Shown here one piece after another: positions 47,270-55,392 of a stretch of DNA of 64,000 nt. The notes under the pieces are model-generated. The model ran no database searches. It had not been told where the DNA came from and was given only the letters and a program-made list of their open reading frames with translations. This stretch comes from Cellvibrio fontiphilus_A. Lineage in GTDB: Bacteria; Pseudomonadota; Gammaproteobacteria; Pseudomonadales; Cellvibrionaceae. The DNA lies in assembly GCF_042646205.1 (NCBI RefSeq), contig NZ_JBHRTF010000003.1:654057-718056 (forward strand), in the 5' to 3' direction. The stretch's first letter is position 1; every line of letters begins with the position of its first letter. Made by a program: the position numbers and the translations under genes.

Positions 47270-48037
47270 TTAAACTGAGTTACGGGAAATTTTTTGTAAC
47301 AAGCTTGTCTGCCACTTAAGTGGCAACAGCGCGATGAACCGCATCAAACCAACAAGTTGCCAGGGAAATGCAATAATCCATTGTCGCTTGGCGATTCCCT
47401 GAACTATTTTTTTCACTGCAGTTTCACTATCCACAATAAATGGCATAGGAAAATCATTGCGCGCAGTTAAGGGCGTTGTGACAAAACCCGGGCGAACAAT
47501 ACTGATATCTATTCCTGCCCCGCCCAGATCGACACGCAATGAGTTGAGCAGGTATTCCAGAGCAATTTTTGATGCACCGTAGGCTTGCGAGCGCGGCATA
47601 GGCAGTACACTAGCCATGCTGGAAACACCCACCAACTGTGAGCCTTTTTTGTTGCGCAAAAAAGGTAAACACATGATTAAACTATTCAAGGTGCCGCGCC
47701 AATTAATTGCCATCACTTTGTCAAAAGGCTCTATGGACAACTGATTTACATCCACATATTCACAAGTGCCGGCATTTAATATTGCTATATCCAAATAGGC
47801 TGAGTGTTGTGCAATCTGCTCTGCCGCTTGCTGACAGCTAAGGTCATCGGTTAGATCCACCGTCACTGCAATACAGGTATGAGGGTAAGCTGAAACCAAT
47901 TCAGCCAAGGCAGTTGTTGAGCGCGCCAGTGCAAAAACTTTTTCGCCTTGAGCCAAATAAGCAAGCGCCAAGTCACGACCAATCCCGCTGGAAGCTCCAG
48001 TCACCAAAACGCTGCGCTGTTCGGGATTGTTAGTCAT
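47270..48037 (-). CDS. Short-chain dehydrogenase/reductase
   Basis: 255 aa, classical SDR: NAD(P)-binding VTGASSGIG (residues 13-21), ILNAGT, and the catalytic S/Y/K set in VSSMASVLPMPRSQAYGASK. The substrate is unknown. It follows the photolyase gene by 3 nt, and a SDR is a regular member of this cluster type. Confidence 0.88.
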   Translation of the reverse strand: MTNNPEQRSVLVTGASSGIGRDLALAYLAQGEKVFALARSTTALAELVSAYPHTCIAVTVDLTDDLSCQQAAEQIAQHSAYLDIAILNAGTCEYVDVNQLSIEPFDKVMAINWRGTLNSLIMCLPFLRNKKGSQLVGVSSMASVLPMPRSQAYGASKIALEYLLNSLRVDLGGAGIDISIVRPGFVTTPLTARNDFPMPFIVDSETAVKKIVQGIAKRQWIIAFPWQLVGLMRFIALLPLKWQTSLLQKISRNSV

Positions 48038-48040
48038 AGG

Positions 48041-49483
48041 TCAACTCTGGTAAGCAGTGGTTGGCGATAAGTTTTTAAACAGCGCAATGGTTGATTTTCG
48101 GCTTTCTGACAAATCGACAATCGGTCGTGGGTAAGTCACTGGAAGCCCTTTGGCGCCGGGCTGAGGGCTATGAATTTCCTTTGCCGATAACCGCGCAAGT
48201 TCTGGTACCCACTTACGAATAAATTCACCATTTGGATCAAAGCGCTCGGACTGACTGGCAGGATTAAAAATCCGGAAATAAGGCGCTGCATCAGTTCCTG
48301 TGGACGCACTCCACTGCCAACCGCCGTTGTTCGCCGCAAAATCGCCGTCGATTAATTGGGACATAAAATATTGTTCGCCCCAACGCCAATCGATTTGACA
48401 ATTTTTGGTGAGGAACATAGCCACAATCATTCGCAAGCGGTTGTGCATCCAGCCGGTTGCATTTAATTGACGCATGGCCGCGTCCACAATCGGAATGCCA
48501 GTCATGCCCTTACACCAGGCATCAAAAAGTGCAGTATCTTGCTGCCATGGAAAAGCCTCGGTGTGGGCTTGCATGGCTTTGCGTTTACAAACTTGCGGAT
48601 AATCCACCACGACATGTTGGTAAAATTCCCGCCAGATTAATTCACTGATCCAACAGGCTGCTCCTGCATTGCCGCTCCAATCACCGTAGGTGTAAGCCAA
48701 AACGGCAGACAGCGCCTGTCGTGGAGAGAGTGAACCCACGGCAAAATAAGGCGATAAACTGGAGGTTCCATCGATGGCGGGGAAATCGCGCTGAACAAGA
48801 TATTGTGTGAGACCATTGGCGATAAAATTATCCAGACGCCGATAAGCTTCGTGCTCGCCTGCAGGCCAAAGCGTGGATAAATCGCGCAGGCCATCCGCGT
48901 CAAATAACGAATCAATCGCCGCAATGGAATCTGCAGTTACGGTGGAATTTACAGATTGTTTCGCCGGTAACGCCAAGGGTTTGAGATCCAGCGGCATTAC
49001 CATTTGTAACCATTTCTTTTTGAATGCCGTAAATACCTTGTAAGGCTCACCTTGACCGTTGCGCACCATACCGGGTGGGACGATACAGCGGTCATGACAA
49101 CGTTTTACCGCTATGCCCTGTTCACGCAACAGCTGGTTCACTGCCAGATCGCGATTCAATTCATTGATGGGATATTCGGCATTAAAAAAACATTGGGTCA
49201 CATTTAATTGCTGTGCAAGTTGCAGTAGCTGCGGGGCTATCTCGCCCGGCTCTTCTACACGAATAACCTTCAATGGAATATTTAATTCCAGAAGTTGCTG
49301 CTGCAATAAATGAAGATGCCGCCGGATGAAATCACGCTGTGCCGCAGATTGATCGTGCAGGCGCACGTAAGCTGCACAATGTACATAAACGGCAACTACC
49401 CCCTGACCCAATTCTGCGGCTTTAAATAGCGCAGGGTTATCACGTAAGCGCAAATCATGTCGCAACCAGACTAAAGCTGTCAT
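48041..49483 (-). CDS. phrB: Deoxyribodipyrimidine photolyase (class I)
   Basis: 480 aa, full length. The N-terminal antenna-binding domain starts TALVWLRHDLRLRDNPAL. The C-terminal FAD domain carries SPYFAVGSLSPRQAL, WISELIWREFYQHV, TGIPIVDAAMRQLNATGWMHNR and GDFAANNGGWQWSASTGTDAAPYFRIFNP, all diagnostic of CPD photolyases. It repairs UV cyclobutane dimers with blue light. Start overlaps the SnoaL-like gene by 4 nt. Confidence 0.96.
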   Translation of the reverse strand: MTALVWLRHDLRLRDNPALFKAAELGQGVVAVYVHCAAYVRLHDQSAAQRDFIRRHLHLLQQQLLELNIPLKVIRVEEPGEIAPQLLQLAQQLNVTQCFFNAEYPINELNRDLAVNQLLREQGIAVKRCHDRCIVPPGMVRNGQGEPYKVFTAFKKKWLQMVMPLDLKPLALPAKQSVNSTVTADSIAAIDSLFDADGLRDLSTLWPAGEHEAYRRLDNFIANGLTQYLVQRDFPAIDGTSSLSPYFAVGSLSPRQALSAVLAYTYGDWSGNAGAACWISELIWREFYQHVVVDYPQVCKRKAMQAHTEAFPWQQDTALFDAWCKGMTGIPIVDAAMRQLNATGWMHNRLRMIVAMFLTKNCQIDWRWGEQYFMSQLIDGDFAANNGGWQWSASTGTDAAPYFRIFNPASQSERFDPNGEFIRKWVPELARLSAKEIHSPQPGAKGLPVTYPRPIVDLSESRKSTIALFKNLSPTTAYQS

Positions 49484-49914
49484 TTAGCACCTATACGTTT
49501 TTTAATAAACGCTATTGCACTACCAAGTAACGGCAGATGCTCATAAAGCATGGCGCCGGCATCGTAATAATCGCGGTGATAGTAAACTTTTTCGTTAAAT
49601 AGCAAATGGCTGTTGCCCGTCAGCTCCAATGGTTTACCGCCGGCAATTTTGCTGTGACGGTAGTGCATAGTCCAAAATAAAATAGCCTCTCCACGGCCGG
49701 GCATTTCCATGGAATGATGAAACTCAAAACGGCAGTCGAGTAAATTCTCAATACTGCTTGCGTAGTAGTCAGATAATTTTGCGATGCCATTTAACGCATG
49801 TAATGGGTCACGGAATTGGATATCGTCGCTATAAATGTCAGATAAATTCTTGAGAATTTTTTTATCAAAACGCATATACATAGCGCGCACTTTTTGCGGA
49901 ACTGTTGGCTCCAT
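49480..49914 (-). CDS. SnoaL/NTF2-like protein
   Basis: 144 aa, cone-shaped NTF2-like fold suggested by MYMRFDKKILKNLSDIYSDDIQFRDPLHALNG and FHHSMEMPGRGEAILFWTMHYRHSK. Family members bind small hydrophobic ligands or act as isomerases. It lies between the regulator gene (9-nt gap) and the photolyase gene, and such a protein is a common partner in these clusters. The function is unknown. Confidence 0.82.
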   Translation of the reverse strand: MEPTVPQKVRAMYMRFDKKILKNLSDIYSDDIQFRDPLHALNGIAKLSDYYASSIENLLDCRFEFHHSMEMPGRGEAILFWTMHYRHSKIAGGKPLELTGNSHLLFNEKVYYHRDYYDAGAMLYEHLPLLGSAIAFIKKRIGAK

Positions 49915-49923
49915 AGAAGCAAT

Positions 49924-50841
49924 TTACCCATTCAAAAGTTTATTGATATGCAGCACAGCGGCTTGCTGGTTACTGCAGAATCCCACCCGGGGTTTGTCGA
50001 TAAAATCAAACGCTGAAATGCTCGCTGCCAAATCCCCCACCAATACCAAGGGGACTGCGCTTTTTTCCAGCAGGCTGTTTAAGTGTAGTTGCAAGCCGGC
50101 CGCATTCAGGTCGCCGTAGCCCAGAAGCACAATTATTTTTGCATCCAGAGCCTGTCCAGCCAAAAGCGCTTCGCGCGGGTTTAAATAACCAAGCAATTCC
50201 ACCCGGAATTGATGAATCAACAAGCTGTATGCGAGCAGCTGCCCGTTCAGCTCAAGCTGATCACCACTGGCGGCGATCAACAACAGTTGCGAACCGCTTG
50301 CCGATTGGCGCTGACGAGCCTGTGATTCGATCACCACTTCCAGCGCAATTTGCACGAAAAAAGCACGCCGCGCCGCCATGCCGGGCTCATCACCTTCCAA
50401 CTCACGCAATAGCGGCAGCAGTAGATAATCGGCAACCATTTCGGCGGGATAAAGCGCGAGCGTATCCTCCAGGATTCGCTGCAGCGGCCGCCGCTGAAAA
50501 TTATTGATTTCACTGTGGATTTGCTGCGCCAGCTGTAGCCAGTTTGAATCTATCACCTGCGCTTGTTGCTCTTGCGGTTGGCTGGCGAGCAGCGCTTTTA
50601 CTTTGCTAATTGCCAAGCCCCTGCCAAGCCACAACTGCACTTCTTTTACTCGCTCTATATCTGCCTGACTGTAGAGCCTGTGCCCTTTGCCGGTACGCTG
50701 GGGAACCAACAAACCATAACGCCGCTCCCAAGCGCGCAGTGTCACAGTATTTACACCGGTTAAGCGCGATATTTCGCGAATTGGCACCAGCTCGCTATCA
50801 ACCAATTCTTCATAACTGGATGCTGTACTTTCTCCGCTCAT
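49924..50841 (-). CDS. MerR family regulator, LitR/CarH-like, lacking the B12-binding motif
   Basis: 305 aa. The N-terminal MerR helix-turn-helix covers about 17-85 (LVPIREISRLTGVNTVTLRAWERRYGLL). It is followed by a helical bundle and a Rossmann-like C-terminal domain, the layout of LitR/CarH light regulators. The cobalamin motif of CarH (D/E-x-H-x-x-G) should fall near SGDQLELNGQLLAY, but the histidine is replaced. Only one cysteine is present, so an Fe-S cluster is also unlikely. It may respond through a LOV-type partner encoded elsewhere. It joins the upstream gene by a TAATG overlap and lies inside the operon it probably controls. Confidence 0.85.
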   Translation of the reverse strand: MSGESTASSYEELVDSELVPIREISRLTGVNTVTLRAWERRYGLLVPQRTGKGHRLYSQADIERVKEVQLWLGRGLAISKVKALLASQPQEQQAQVIDSNWLQLAQQIHSEINNFQRRPLQRILEDTLALYPAEMVADYLLLPLLRELEGDEPGMAARRAFFVQIALEVVIESQARQRQSASGSQLLLIAASGDQLELNGQLLAYSLLIHQFRVELLGYLNPREALLAGQALDAKIIVLLGYGDLNAAGLQLHLNSLLEKSAVPLVLVGDLAASISAFDFIDKPRVGFCSNQQAAVLHINKLLNG

Positions 50842-51800
50842 TAATGATTCTCAACAATATGATTACGCAAACCCAGTTGATCTGGATGCGGCGCCCAGAA
50901 GGTTTGCGATTTCAAATAGGGGTTATCGAGTTTTAATAAATGGTGCTTCAGTAACGTTAAGGGAACGACCAAAGGCACCATGCCGACTTTGTAAGAATCA
51001 ATCAGTTGCGATAATTCTTGTTTGTCTTGTGTGCTGAGGATTTCCTTGAGGTAACCACGCAAGTGCATCATGGCATTGGTGTTCCCCTTGCGGGTCGCAT
51101 GATGGGAAAGCGCAGTCATGAATAAATGAAAAAACTGGTCGCGACAGGCATTGATGTCACGGCCCGACAAGTTGGAGAGGAATCGCCCGATTTCAAAATA
51201 ACTGGGTACGTGATGTGCCATTACCTGATATTTATAGCGCGAATAAAAATTAATCAGATTTTTGGCGGTGGGTTCATGCGCAAGGTGTTTTTTAAAATCG
51301 TGAAATGCAAAAACACGAGTCAGAAAGTTTTCACGCAAACCGGCATCATTCAAACGCCCGGCCTCTTCCACGGGTAAATAAGGCATCAACTCCATAAAAC
51401 GTTGGGCGTAGGCGCCGCGCCCTTTTGCATCCATGGTGTAGCCGTTGGTGCGGTAGCGTTTCATGCCATAAACGCCACAGCTAGGTGAATTTTGCATAAA
51501 CACATAGCCACAAATATCCGGCATTTGCGCCACGGCGGCTTCTGCTTGAGCAACCAGCGCATCGGTTACGTCCAGCTCGGGGTCAGCAACACCCACCACA
51601 CGAGTCTGGTCATCTTTAACGACCAGCCTGATTGGCTTGCGGGGAATGCCCAAGCCTATGGCAACTTCAGGGCATACCGGGCGGAATTCAATAAATTGGG
51701 CAAGCACATCGGTGAGATATCGACTTCTTTTATGCCCACCATCAAACCGTACCTGCTCACCCAGAAGACACTGACTAACACCAACCGGAATTTTGCTCAT
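50841..51800 (-). CDS. DUF523/DUF1722 (YbgA-like) protein, first gene of the operon
   Basis: 319 aa from the ATG at 51800. The DUF523 part (about 1-160) has SQCLLGEQVRFDGGHKRS and FMQNSPSCGVYGMKRY, and the DUF1722 part (about 165-310) has the YRYKYQVMAHHVPSY stretch. This two-domain protein is widespread next to photolyase genes; its activity is unknown. A longer in-frame reading to 51863 would run through the operators and promoter, and is rejected. The ribosome site AGG overlaps the edge of the proximal operator. Confidence 0.88.
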   Translation of the reverse strand: MSKIPVGVSQCLLGEQVRFDGGHKRSRYLTDVLAQFIEFRPVCPEVAIGLGIPRKPIRLVVKDDQTRVVGVADPELDVTDALVAQAEAAVAQMPDICGYVFMQNSPSCGVYGMKRYRTNGYTMDAKGRGAYAQRFMELMPYLPVEEAGRLNDAGLRENFLTRVFAFHDFKKHLAHEPTAKNLINFYSRYKYQVMAHHVPSYFEIGRFLSNLSGRDINACRDQFFHLFMTALSHHATRKGNTNAMMHLRGYLKEILSTQDKQELSQLIDSYKVGMVPLVVPLTLLKHHLLKLDNPYLKSQTFWAPHPDQLGLRNHIVENH

Positions 51801-51809
51801 GGAAAAACC

Positions 51810-51833
51810 TATACAAGTTATTGCCGATGTATA
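51810..51833 (-). promoter_or_regulatory. MerR/LitR-type operator 1 (TATACA-N12-TGTATA)
   Basis: Perfect 6-bp inverted half-sites TATACA and TGTATA with a 12-base spacer, immediately upstream of the first operon gene and downstream of the -10, that is, in the 5' untranslated region. Same spacing as operator 2. Confidence 0.8.
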
Positions 51834-51849
51834 AGTTTTAAACCATAAA

Positions 51850-51855
51850 ATTATA
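51850..51855 (-). promoter_or_regulatory. Consensus -10 of the photo-stress operon
   Basis: Perfect TATAAT on the minus strand, giving an expected start near 51843. The -35 region is poor, which fits a regulated promoter. The -10 overlaps operator 2, so a bound regulator would cover it. Confidence 0.7.
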
Positions 51856-51875
51856 CAATGCAAATTTTTTGTATA
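51852..51875 (-). promoter_or_regulatory. MerR/LitR-type operator 2 (TATACA-N12-TGTATA)
   Basis: TATACA at 51852 and TGTATA at 51870 with 12 bases between them; the symmetry extends to TTATACAA...TTGTATAA. It spans the -10 to -35 region of the operon promoter. The centre is 42 bp (four helical turns) from operator 1, suggesting cooperative binding on one face. Confidence 0.82.
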
Positions 51876-51954
51876 AGTTTCTACAAAAGCTACCGTAAAA
51901 CCGCTTTAACCCCGGATGCCCTGCCCTTAGAATCGCGACCTTTGCCGTAACAGG

Positions 51955-52770
51955 ATGACTTTAGTGCCCTCCAATCCATCAGCGACTTCAGACTCACTCG
52001 CTATTGTTTATCAGGACGAATATCTGGTTGCTATCAATAAACCGGGTGGTCTGCTGGTGCATCGCAGCGAAATAGATCGCCATGAAACGCGCTTTGCGGT
52101 GCAGTTATTGCGCGATCAATTGGGGCAAAAGGTGTACCCAATTCACCGCTTGGATAAACCAACGGCGGGCGTCTTACTATTTGCACTTGCTCCCGATATC
52201 GCCAGAGCTTTGGGTAATTCGTTTGCAAATCACCAGATCAACAAAACCTATGTCGCTCTGGTTAGGGGCTTTGCCCCGCTGAATGGGGTAATTGATCATC
52301 CGTTAGTGGAGGAGCAGGACAGCTACACCGATAAGCTGGCGCGCCAGAACAAACCGGCACAACCGGCTATTACCGGCTTCAGCCGTCTCGCCCAGGTAGA
52401 ATTCCCTTTCAGTATCGACAAATACCCCTGCACGCGTTATTCACTGGTGAAATGCGAGCCCAAAACCGGGCGTAAGCACCAGATTCGACGTCATTTAAAA
52501 CACATCAGCCACCCGATTATTGGCGATGCAAAACACGGCAAGGGCCAACATAATCGATTTTTCCAGCAACAATTTGACTGTGCAGGGTTAATGCTTGCGG
52601 CAGCGGAATTACGCTTAACCCACCCAGTGCACAACAACGCACTGACATTAACGGCACCGCTTCCGGCTTCATTTACGCGTATCATTCACCAGTTCGATTG
52701 GGCCCATGCCCTGCCCGCACACTGGCTTCACTCAGGCGATTCCGACACCAAGGTTATTCATGCGTCTTGA
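51955..52770 (+). CDS. truC: tRNA pseudouridine synthase TruC
   Basis: RluA-family enzyme of 271 aa that isomerises U65 in tRNA. The catalytic motif is HRLDKPTAGVLLF with D67. KTGRKHQIRRHLKHISHPIIGD is the conserved RNA-binding strand, and HWLHSG near the end is typical. The ATG is very close to AGGA; a GTG three codons on (51964) has better spacing and is an alternative start. Divergent from the photo-stress operon, so operator 2 might also affect it. Confidence 0.92.
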   Translation: MTLVPSNPSATSDSLAIVYQDEYLVAINKPGGLLVHRSEIDRHETRFAVQLLRDQLGQKVYPIHRLDKPTAGVLLFALAPDIARALGNSFANHQINKTYVALVRGFAPLNGVIDHPLVEEQDSYTDKLARQNKPAQPAITGFSRLAQVEFPFSIDKYPCTRYSLVKCEPKTGRKHQIRRHLKHISHPIIGDAKHGKGQHNRFFQQQFDCAGLMLAAAELRLTHPVHNNALTLTAPLPASFTRIIHQFDWAHALPAHWLHSGDSDTKVIHAS

Positions 52771-53452
52771 TAAATTTGTTGGTCAATGCACCGATTACAG
52801 CCGCTCGCAGATCCATCAGGCGGTTAAAGCAGGACGCATCAGCGTCAATGGCTTGATCGCCAAAAAAGCTGATCTGCAACTGGATGGCACTGAAAGCGTG
52901 CTACTGGGCGACCAGCTGATTGCGCTTCAGCCGCTTCGTTATTTAATGCTGCATAAACCTTTGGGCTACATTTGTGCCAATCGCGATGCTGCTCATCCAG
53001 TAGTGATTGATTTGCTCGCGTTACCCAAAAAACAGGAGCTGCAAATTGTTGGGCGACTGGACATTGATACCACAGGCTTGGTGCTACTTACGGATGATGG
53101 ACAGTGGAATCACCGCATTACATCTCCGCGCCATGAATGCCCCAAAACCTACCTGGTCACCACCGCCAATCCAATAACAGCGGATACCGCCGCATTATTC
53201 GCGGCCGGGGTGCAGCTGCATGGAGAAAAAGCGCCCACACGCCCTGCTCAGTTGGAGCAGATATCCAGCCACTTGGCCCGCTTGTGCATCCATGAAGGCA
53301 AATACCATCAGGTGAAGCGCATGTTTGCCGCGGTGGGAAATCACGTTGTGGCATTGCATCGCGAGGCAATTGGAAACATTCAGCTGGATGCCCAGCTAGC
53401 CGAGGGGGAATATCGCCCGTTAACCCATGATGAGATTCAGAGCATTAATTAA
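52760..53452 (+). CDS. rsuA: RsuA-type 16S rRNA pseudouridine synthase
   Basis: 230 aa from the ATG at 52760, inside the truC 3' end (11-nt overlap) and after AAGG. A longer in-frame reading lacks support. An S4-like N-terminal domain begins MRLDKFVGQCTDYSRSQIHQAVKAG. The catalytic aspartate is D101 in GRLDIDTTGLVLLT. It makes pseudouridine in 16S rRNA (position 516 in E. coli). It forms a three-gene rRNA/tRNA modification operon with truC and rsmC. Confidence 0.92.
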   Translation: MRLDKFVGQCTDYSRSQIHQAVKAGRISVNGLIAKKADLQLDGTESVLLGDQLIALQPLRYLMLHKPLGYICANRDAAHPVVIDLLALPKKQELQIVGRLDIDTTGLVLLTDDGQWNHRITSPRHECPKTYLVTTANPITADTAALFAAGVQLHGEKAPTRPAQLEQISSHLARLCIHEGKYHQVKRMFAAVGNHVVALHREAIGNIQLDAQLAEGEYRPLTHDEIQSIN

Positions 53453-54537
53453 TGACTGACTTAGCACTTGCCACACTTACACAAGCATTAGCCGGATTAA
53501 TAAAAAATCCACAGGGTCATTTTTTATGGTGCACCGATGAAAATGCCCTGAATAATCTACCCACAGCATTTCATCACCCGGGTTTATTGTTGATGACCAA
53601 TCGCTGGGATGTCGCCGAAGAGGCCAAGGCGCGCGGATTTACCACCGAATTTGGCGACTTTGATTGCCACACCATCGCAGACAATAGCTTGGATGGTTTT
53701 TTTTATCGTGTTTCCAAGGAAAAACCGCTGGTACATCACTTATTGAATGAAGCCTGGCGCTGCCTCAAGCCCGATGCACCTTTGGTACTGAGTGGCTATA
53801 AAAACGAAGGCACCAAAACCTACATTGAAAAAATTACCCGATTGATGGGAAGCGAAAAACAGATTCAGAAAGACGGCGCCAGTTATTCATCCGTCATCCA
53901 CAAGCAAAAGACTTTTGCTGCGGAGCAGGCTCTAGATGATAGCGATTACCACCAACTGCGGCCTATTGCTGAAAACGCCGGGCTTAGTATTGTCAGTAAA
54001 CCCGGACTTTTTGGCTGGAATAAAGTGGATGCAGGAAGCGCCCTGCTGATTAGCCAAATCGCCCAAGCGCTTGATAATAAACAGCCCGAAACCTGCCTTG
54101 ATCTCGGGTGTGGGTATGGCTACCTTACGCTCGCGGCAGCCAAATTGGCGTCATGCAAAACAATCAATCGCTGGCTCCTGACCGACAACAATGCTGCCGC
54201 ACTCATCGCCGCACAAAGTAACCTTACGAGTGCGCAATTAACCTTTGAAATTATCGCCGCAGATGCCGGCAGGCACATAGATCAAAAAGTGGATCTCCTG
54301 CTGTGCAACCCGCCTTTTCACCAAGGGTTTAATACGGATGGTGATTTAACCGATAAATTTTTAGAAAGTGCACGACACCTGCTTGCCACTGATGGCGTTG
54401 CGTTGTTTGTAGTAAACCAGTTTATTCCTCTAGAGCGCAAAGCAGCTGCGCACTTTAAAAATGTTGTAACGCTTATCGACAACGGCAGTTTCAAGGTCAT
54501 ACGCCTTGAGCAACCGCTCAAATTGGCAAGTCGCTGA
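53452..54537 (+). CDS. rsmC: 16S rRNA (guanine-N2)-methyltransferase RsmC-like
   Basis: 361 aa with two tandem Rossmann halves, an inactive N-terminal one and an active C-terminal one, as in RsmC and RlmG. Motif I LDLGCGYGYLTLAAAKLA and motif IV LLCNPPFHQGF (the NPPF of N2-guanine enzymes) are in the second half. It modifies a guanine in the small subunit rRNA. It begins within TAATG of the rsuA stop. RlmG is the nearest alternative. Confidence 0.85.
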   Translation: MTDLALATLTQALAGLIKNPQGHFLWCTDENALNNLPTAFHHPGLLLMTNRWDVAEEAKARGFTTEFGDFDCHTIADNSLDGFFYRVSKEKPLVHHLLNEAWRCLKPDAPLVLSGYKNEGTKTYIEKITRLMGSEKQIQKDGASYSSVIHKQKTFAAEQALDDSDYHQLRPIAENAGLSIVSKPGLFGWNKVDAGSALLISQIAQALDNKQPETCLDLGCGYGYLTLAAAKLASCKTINRWLLTDNNAAALIAAQSNLTSAQLTFEIIAADAGRHIDQKVDLLLCNPPFHQGFNTDGDLTDKFLESARHLLATDGVALFVVNQFIPLERKAAAHFKNVVTLIDNGSFKVIRLEQPLKLASR

Positions 54538-54629
54538 GCAACTAGCCAGCAGACTGGAGAATTAATGAACAGCCTTGAATTCATTGAGGTTTTTTTGAAA
54601 AAAACTTACGGAAAAGCGCCAAAAAACGG

Positions 54630-54658
54630 TTGACCAACCAAAATCAGCTCTATATGAT
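54630..54658 (+). promoter_or_regulatory. tRNA-Asn (copy 1) promoter
   Basis: TTGACC, 17-nt spacer, TATGAT, then GCGCACC discriminator. The promoter layout and the segment CTCTATATGATGCGC recur before copy 2. Confidence 0.82.
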
Positions 54659-54688
54659 GCGCACCACTTCCACAGCGGAAGTCACCGA

Positions 54689-54764
54689 TCCGCCTTAGCT
54701 CAGTCGGTAGAGCAAATGACTGTTAATCATTGGGTCGCTGGTTCGAGTCCAGCAGGCGGAGCCA
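54689..54764 (+). tRNA. tRNA-Asn (anticodon GTT), copy 1
   Basis: 76 nt with encoded CCA. Acceptor stem TCCGCCT / AGGCGGA, anticodon loop CTGTTAATC with GTT, T-arm GGTTCGAGTCC. Identical in sequence to copy 2. Confidence 0.97.
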
Positions 54765-54773
54765 AACAAAACG

Positions 54774-54803
54774 AAGAAGGCCGCATTTATGCGGCCTTTT
54801 TTG
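54774..54803 (+). terminator. Terminator after tRNA-Asn copy 1
   Basis: AAGGCCGCAT-TT-ATGCGGCCTT followed by a T-run. It lies before ppnP. Confidence 0.88.
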
Positions 54804-54867
54804 TGCGCGTCATATTATTGTTCTTCATTCTATGTACTTATCCCTTCCATCTTTAGTGGAGCAACCT

Positions 54868-55149
54868 ATGTTTAAAGTTAATGAGTATTTTGGCGGTGCG
54901 GTTAAATCTATCGCTTTCCAAACCGAAACCCTGCCCGCCACTATTGGTGTAATGGCAAAAGGCGATTATGAGTTTGGCACCAGCCAAAAAGAATATATGA
55001 CCGTGGTGAGTGGCAGCCTGACAGTGGTATTGCCAGGTAGCGATAAAGCTGAAACCTTTGCAGCAGGCCAAACTTTTATTGTTGAAGCTAATCAACGCTT
55101 TAAAGTAAGTGCCGATGTAGAAACTTCTTATTTGTGTAAATACGAATAA
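54868..55149 (+). CDS. ppnP: Pyrimidine/purine nucleoside phosphorylase PpnP
   Basis: 93 aa from the ATG at 54868; longer readings run through tRNA-Asn and the terminator. It is a compact cupin of the PpnP (YaiE, DUF1255) family: MFKVNEYFGGAVKSIAFQ, IGVMAKGDYEFGTSQKEYMTVVSG and the C-terminal SYLCKYE are diagnostic. It phosphorolyses nucleosides with broad specificity. It sits between two identical tRNA-Asn genes. Confidence 0.94.
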   Translation: MFKVNEYFGGAVKSIAFQTETLPATIGVMAKGDYEFGTSQKEYMTVVSGSLTVVLPGSDKAETFAAGQTFIVEANQRFKVSADVETSYLCKYE

Positions 55150-55150
55150 G

Positions 55151-55179
55151 TTGACCAATGCGTAGCGGCTCTATATGAT
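55151..55179 (+). promoter_or_regulatory. tRNA-Asn (copy 2) promoter
   Basis: TTGACC, 17-nt spacer, TATGAT, GCGCGCC discriminator. It starts 2 bases after the ppnP stop and is almost the same as the copy 1 promoter. Confidence 0.82.
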
Positions 55180-55222
55180 GCGCGCCACTTCTTAAGTTAA
55201 GGCAAATGCCTGAAAGAATAAT

Positions 55223-55298
55223 TCCGCCTTAGCTCAGTCGGTAGAGCAAATGACTGTTAATCATTGGGTCGCTGGTTCGAGTCCAGCAGGCGGAGCCA
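55223..55298 (+). tRNA. tRNA-Asn (anticodon GTT), copy 2
   Basis: 76 nt, identical to copy 1 including CCA. The 534-base offset between copies contains ppnP and a repeated promoter. Confidence 0.97.
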
Positions 55299-55302
55299 AA
55301 TT

Positions 55303-55333
55303 TAAAAAGGTCGCACTTGTGCGGCCTTTTTTA
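55303..55333 (+). terminator. Terminator after tRNA-Asn copy 2
   Basis: AAAAGGTCGCAC-TT-GTGCGGCCTTTTTT; the stem has one G-T pair and is related to the copy 1 terminator, so the duplication included the downstream region. Confidence 0.85.
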
Positions 55334-55392
55334 TTTTCAGACCCTCGTGCAAGTATTTTATTTTTATCGAACCAAGGGTTGCTCTGCCCACC

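Noticed and set aside
51801..51863. N-terminal extension of the DUF523/DUF1722 gene
   Set aside because: It would pass through both the proximal operator and the -10 region; the ATG at 51800 matches the family N-terminus.
54689..55298. tRNA-Asn repeats as attL/attR of an integrated island
   Set aside because: Only ppnP lies between them, with no integrase; both tRNAs are complete with their own promoters and terminators, which fits tandem duplication better.
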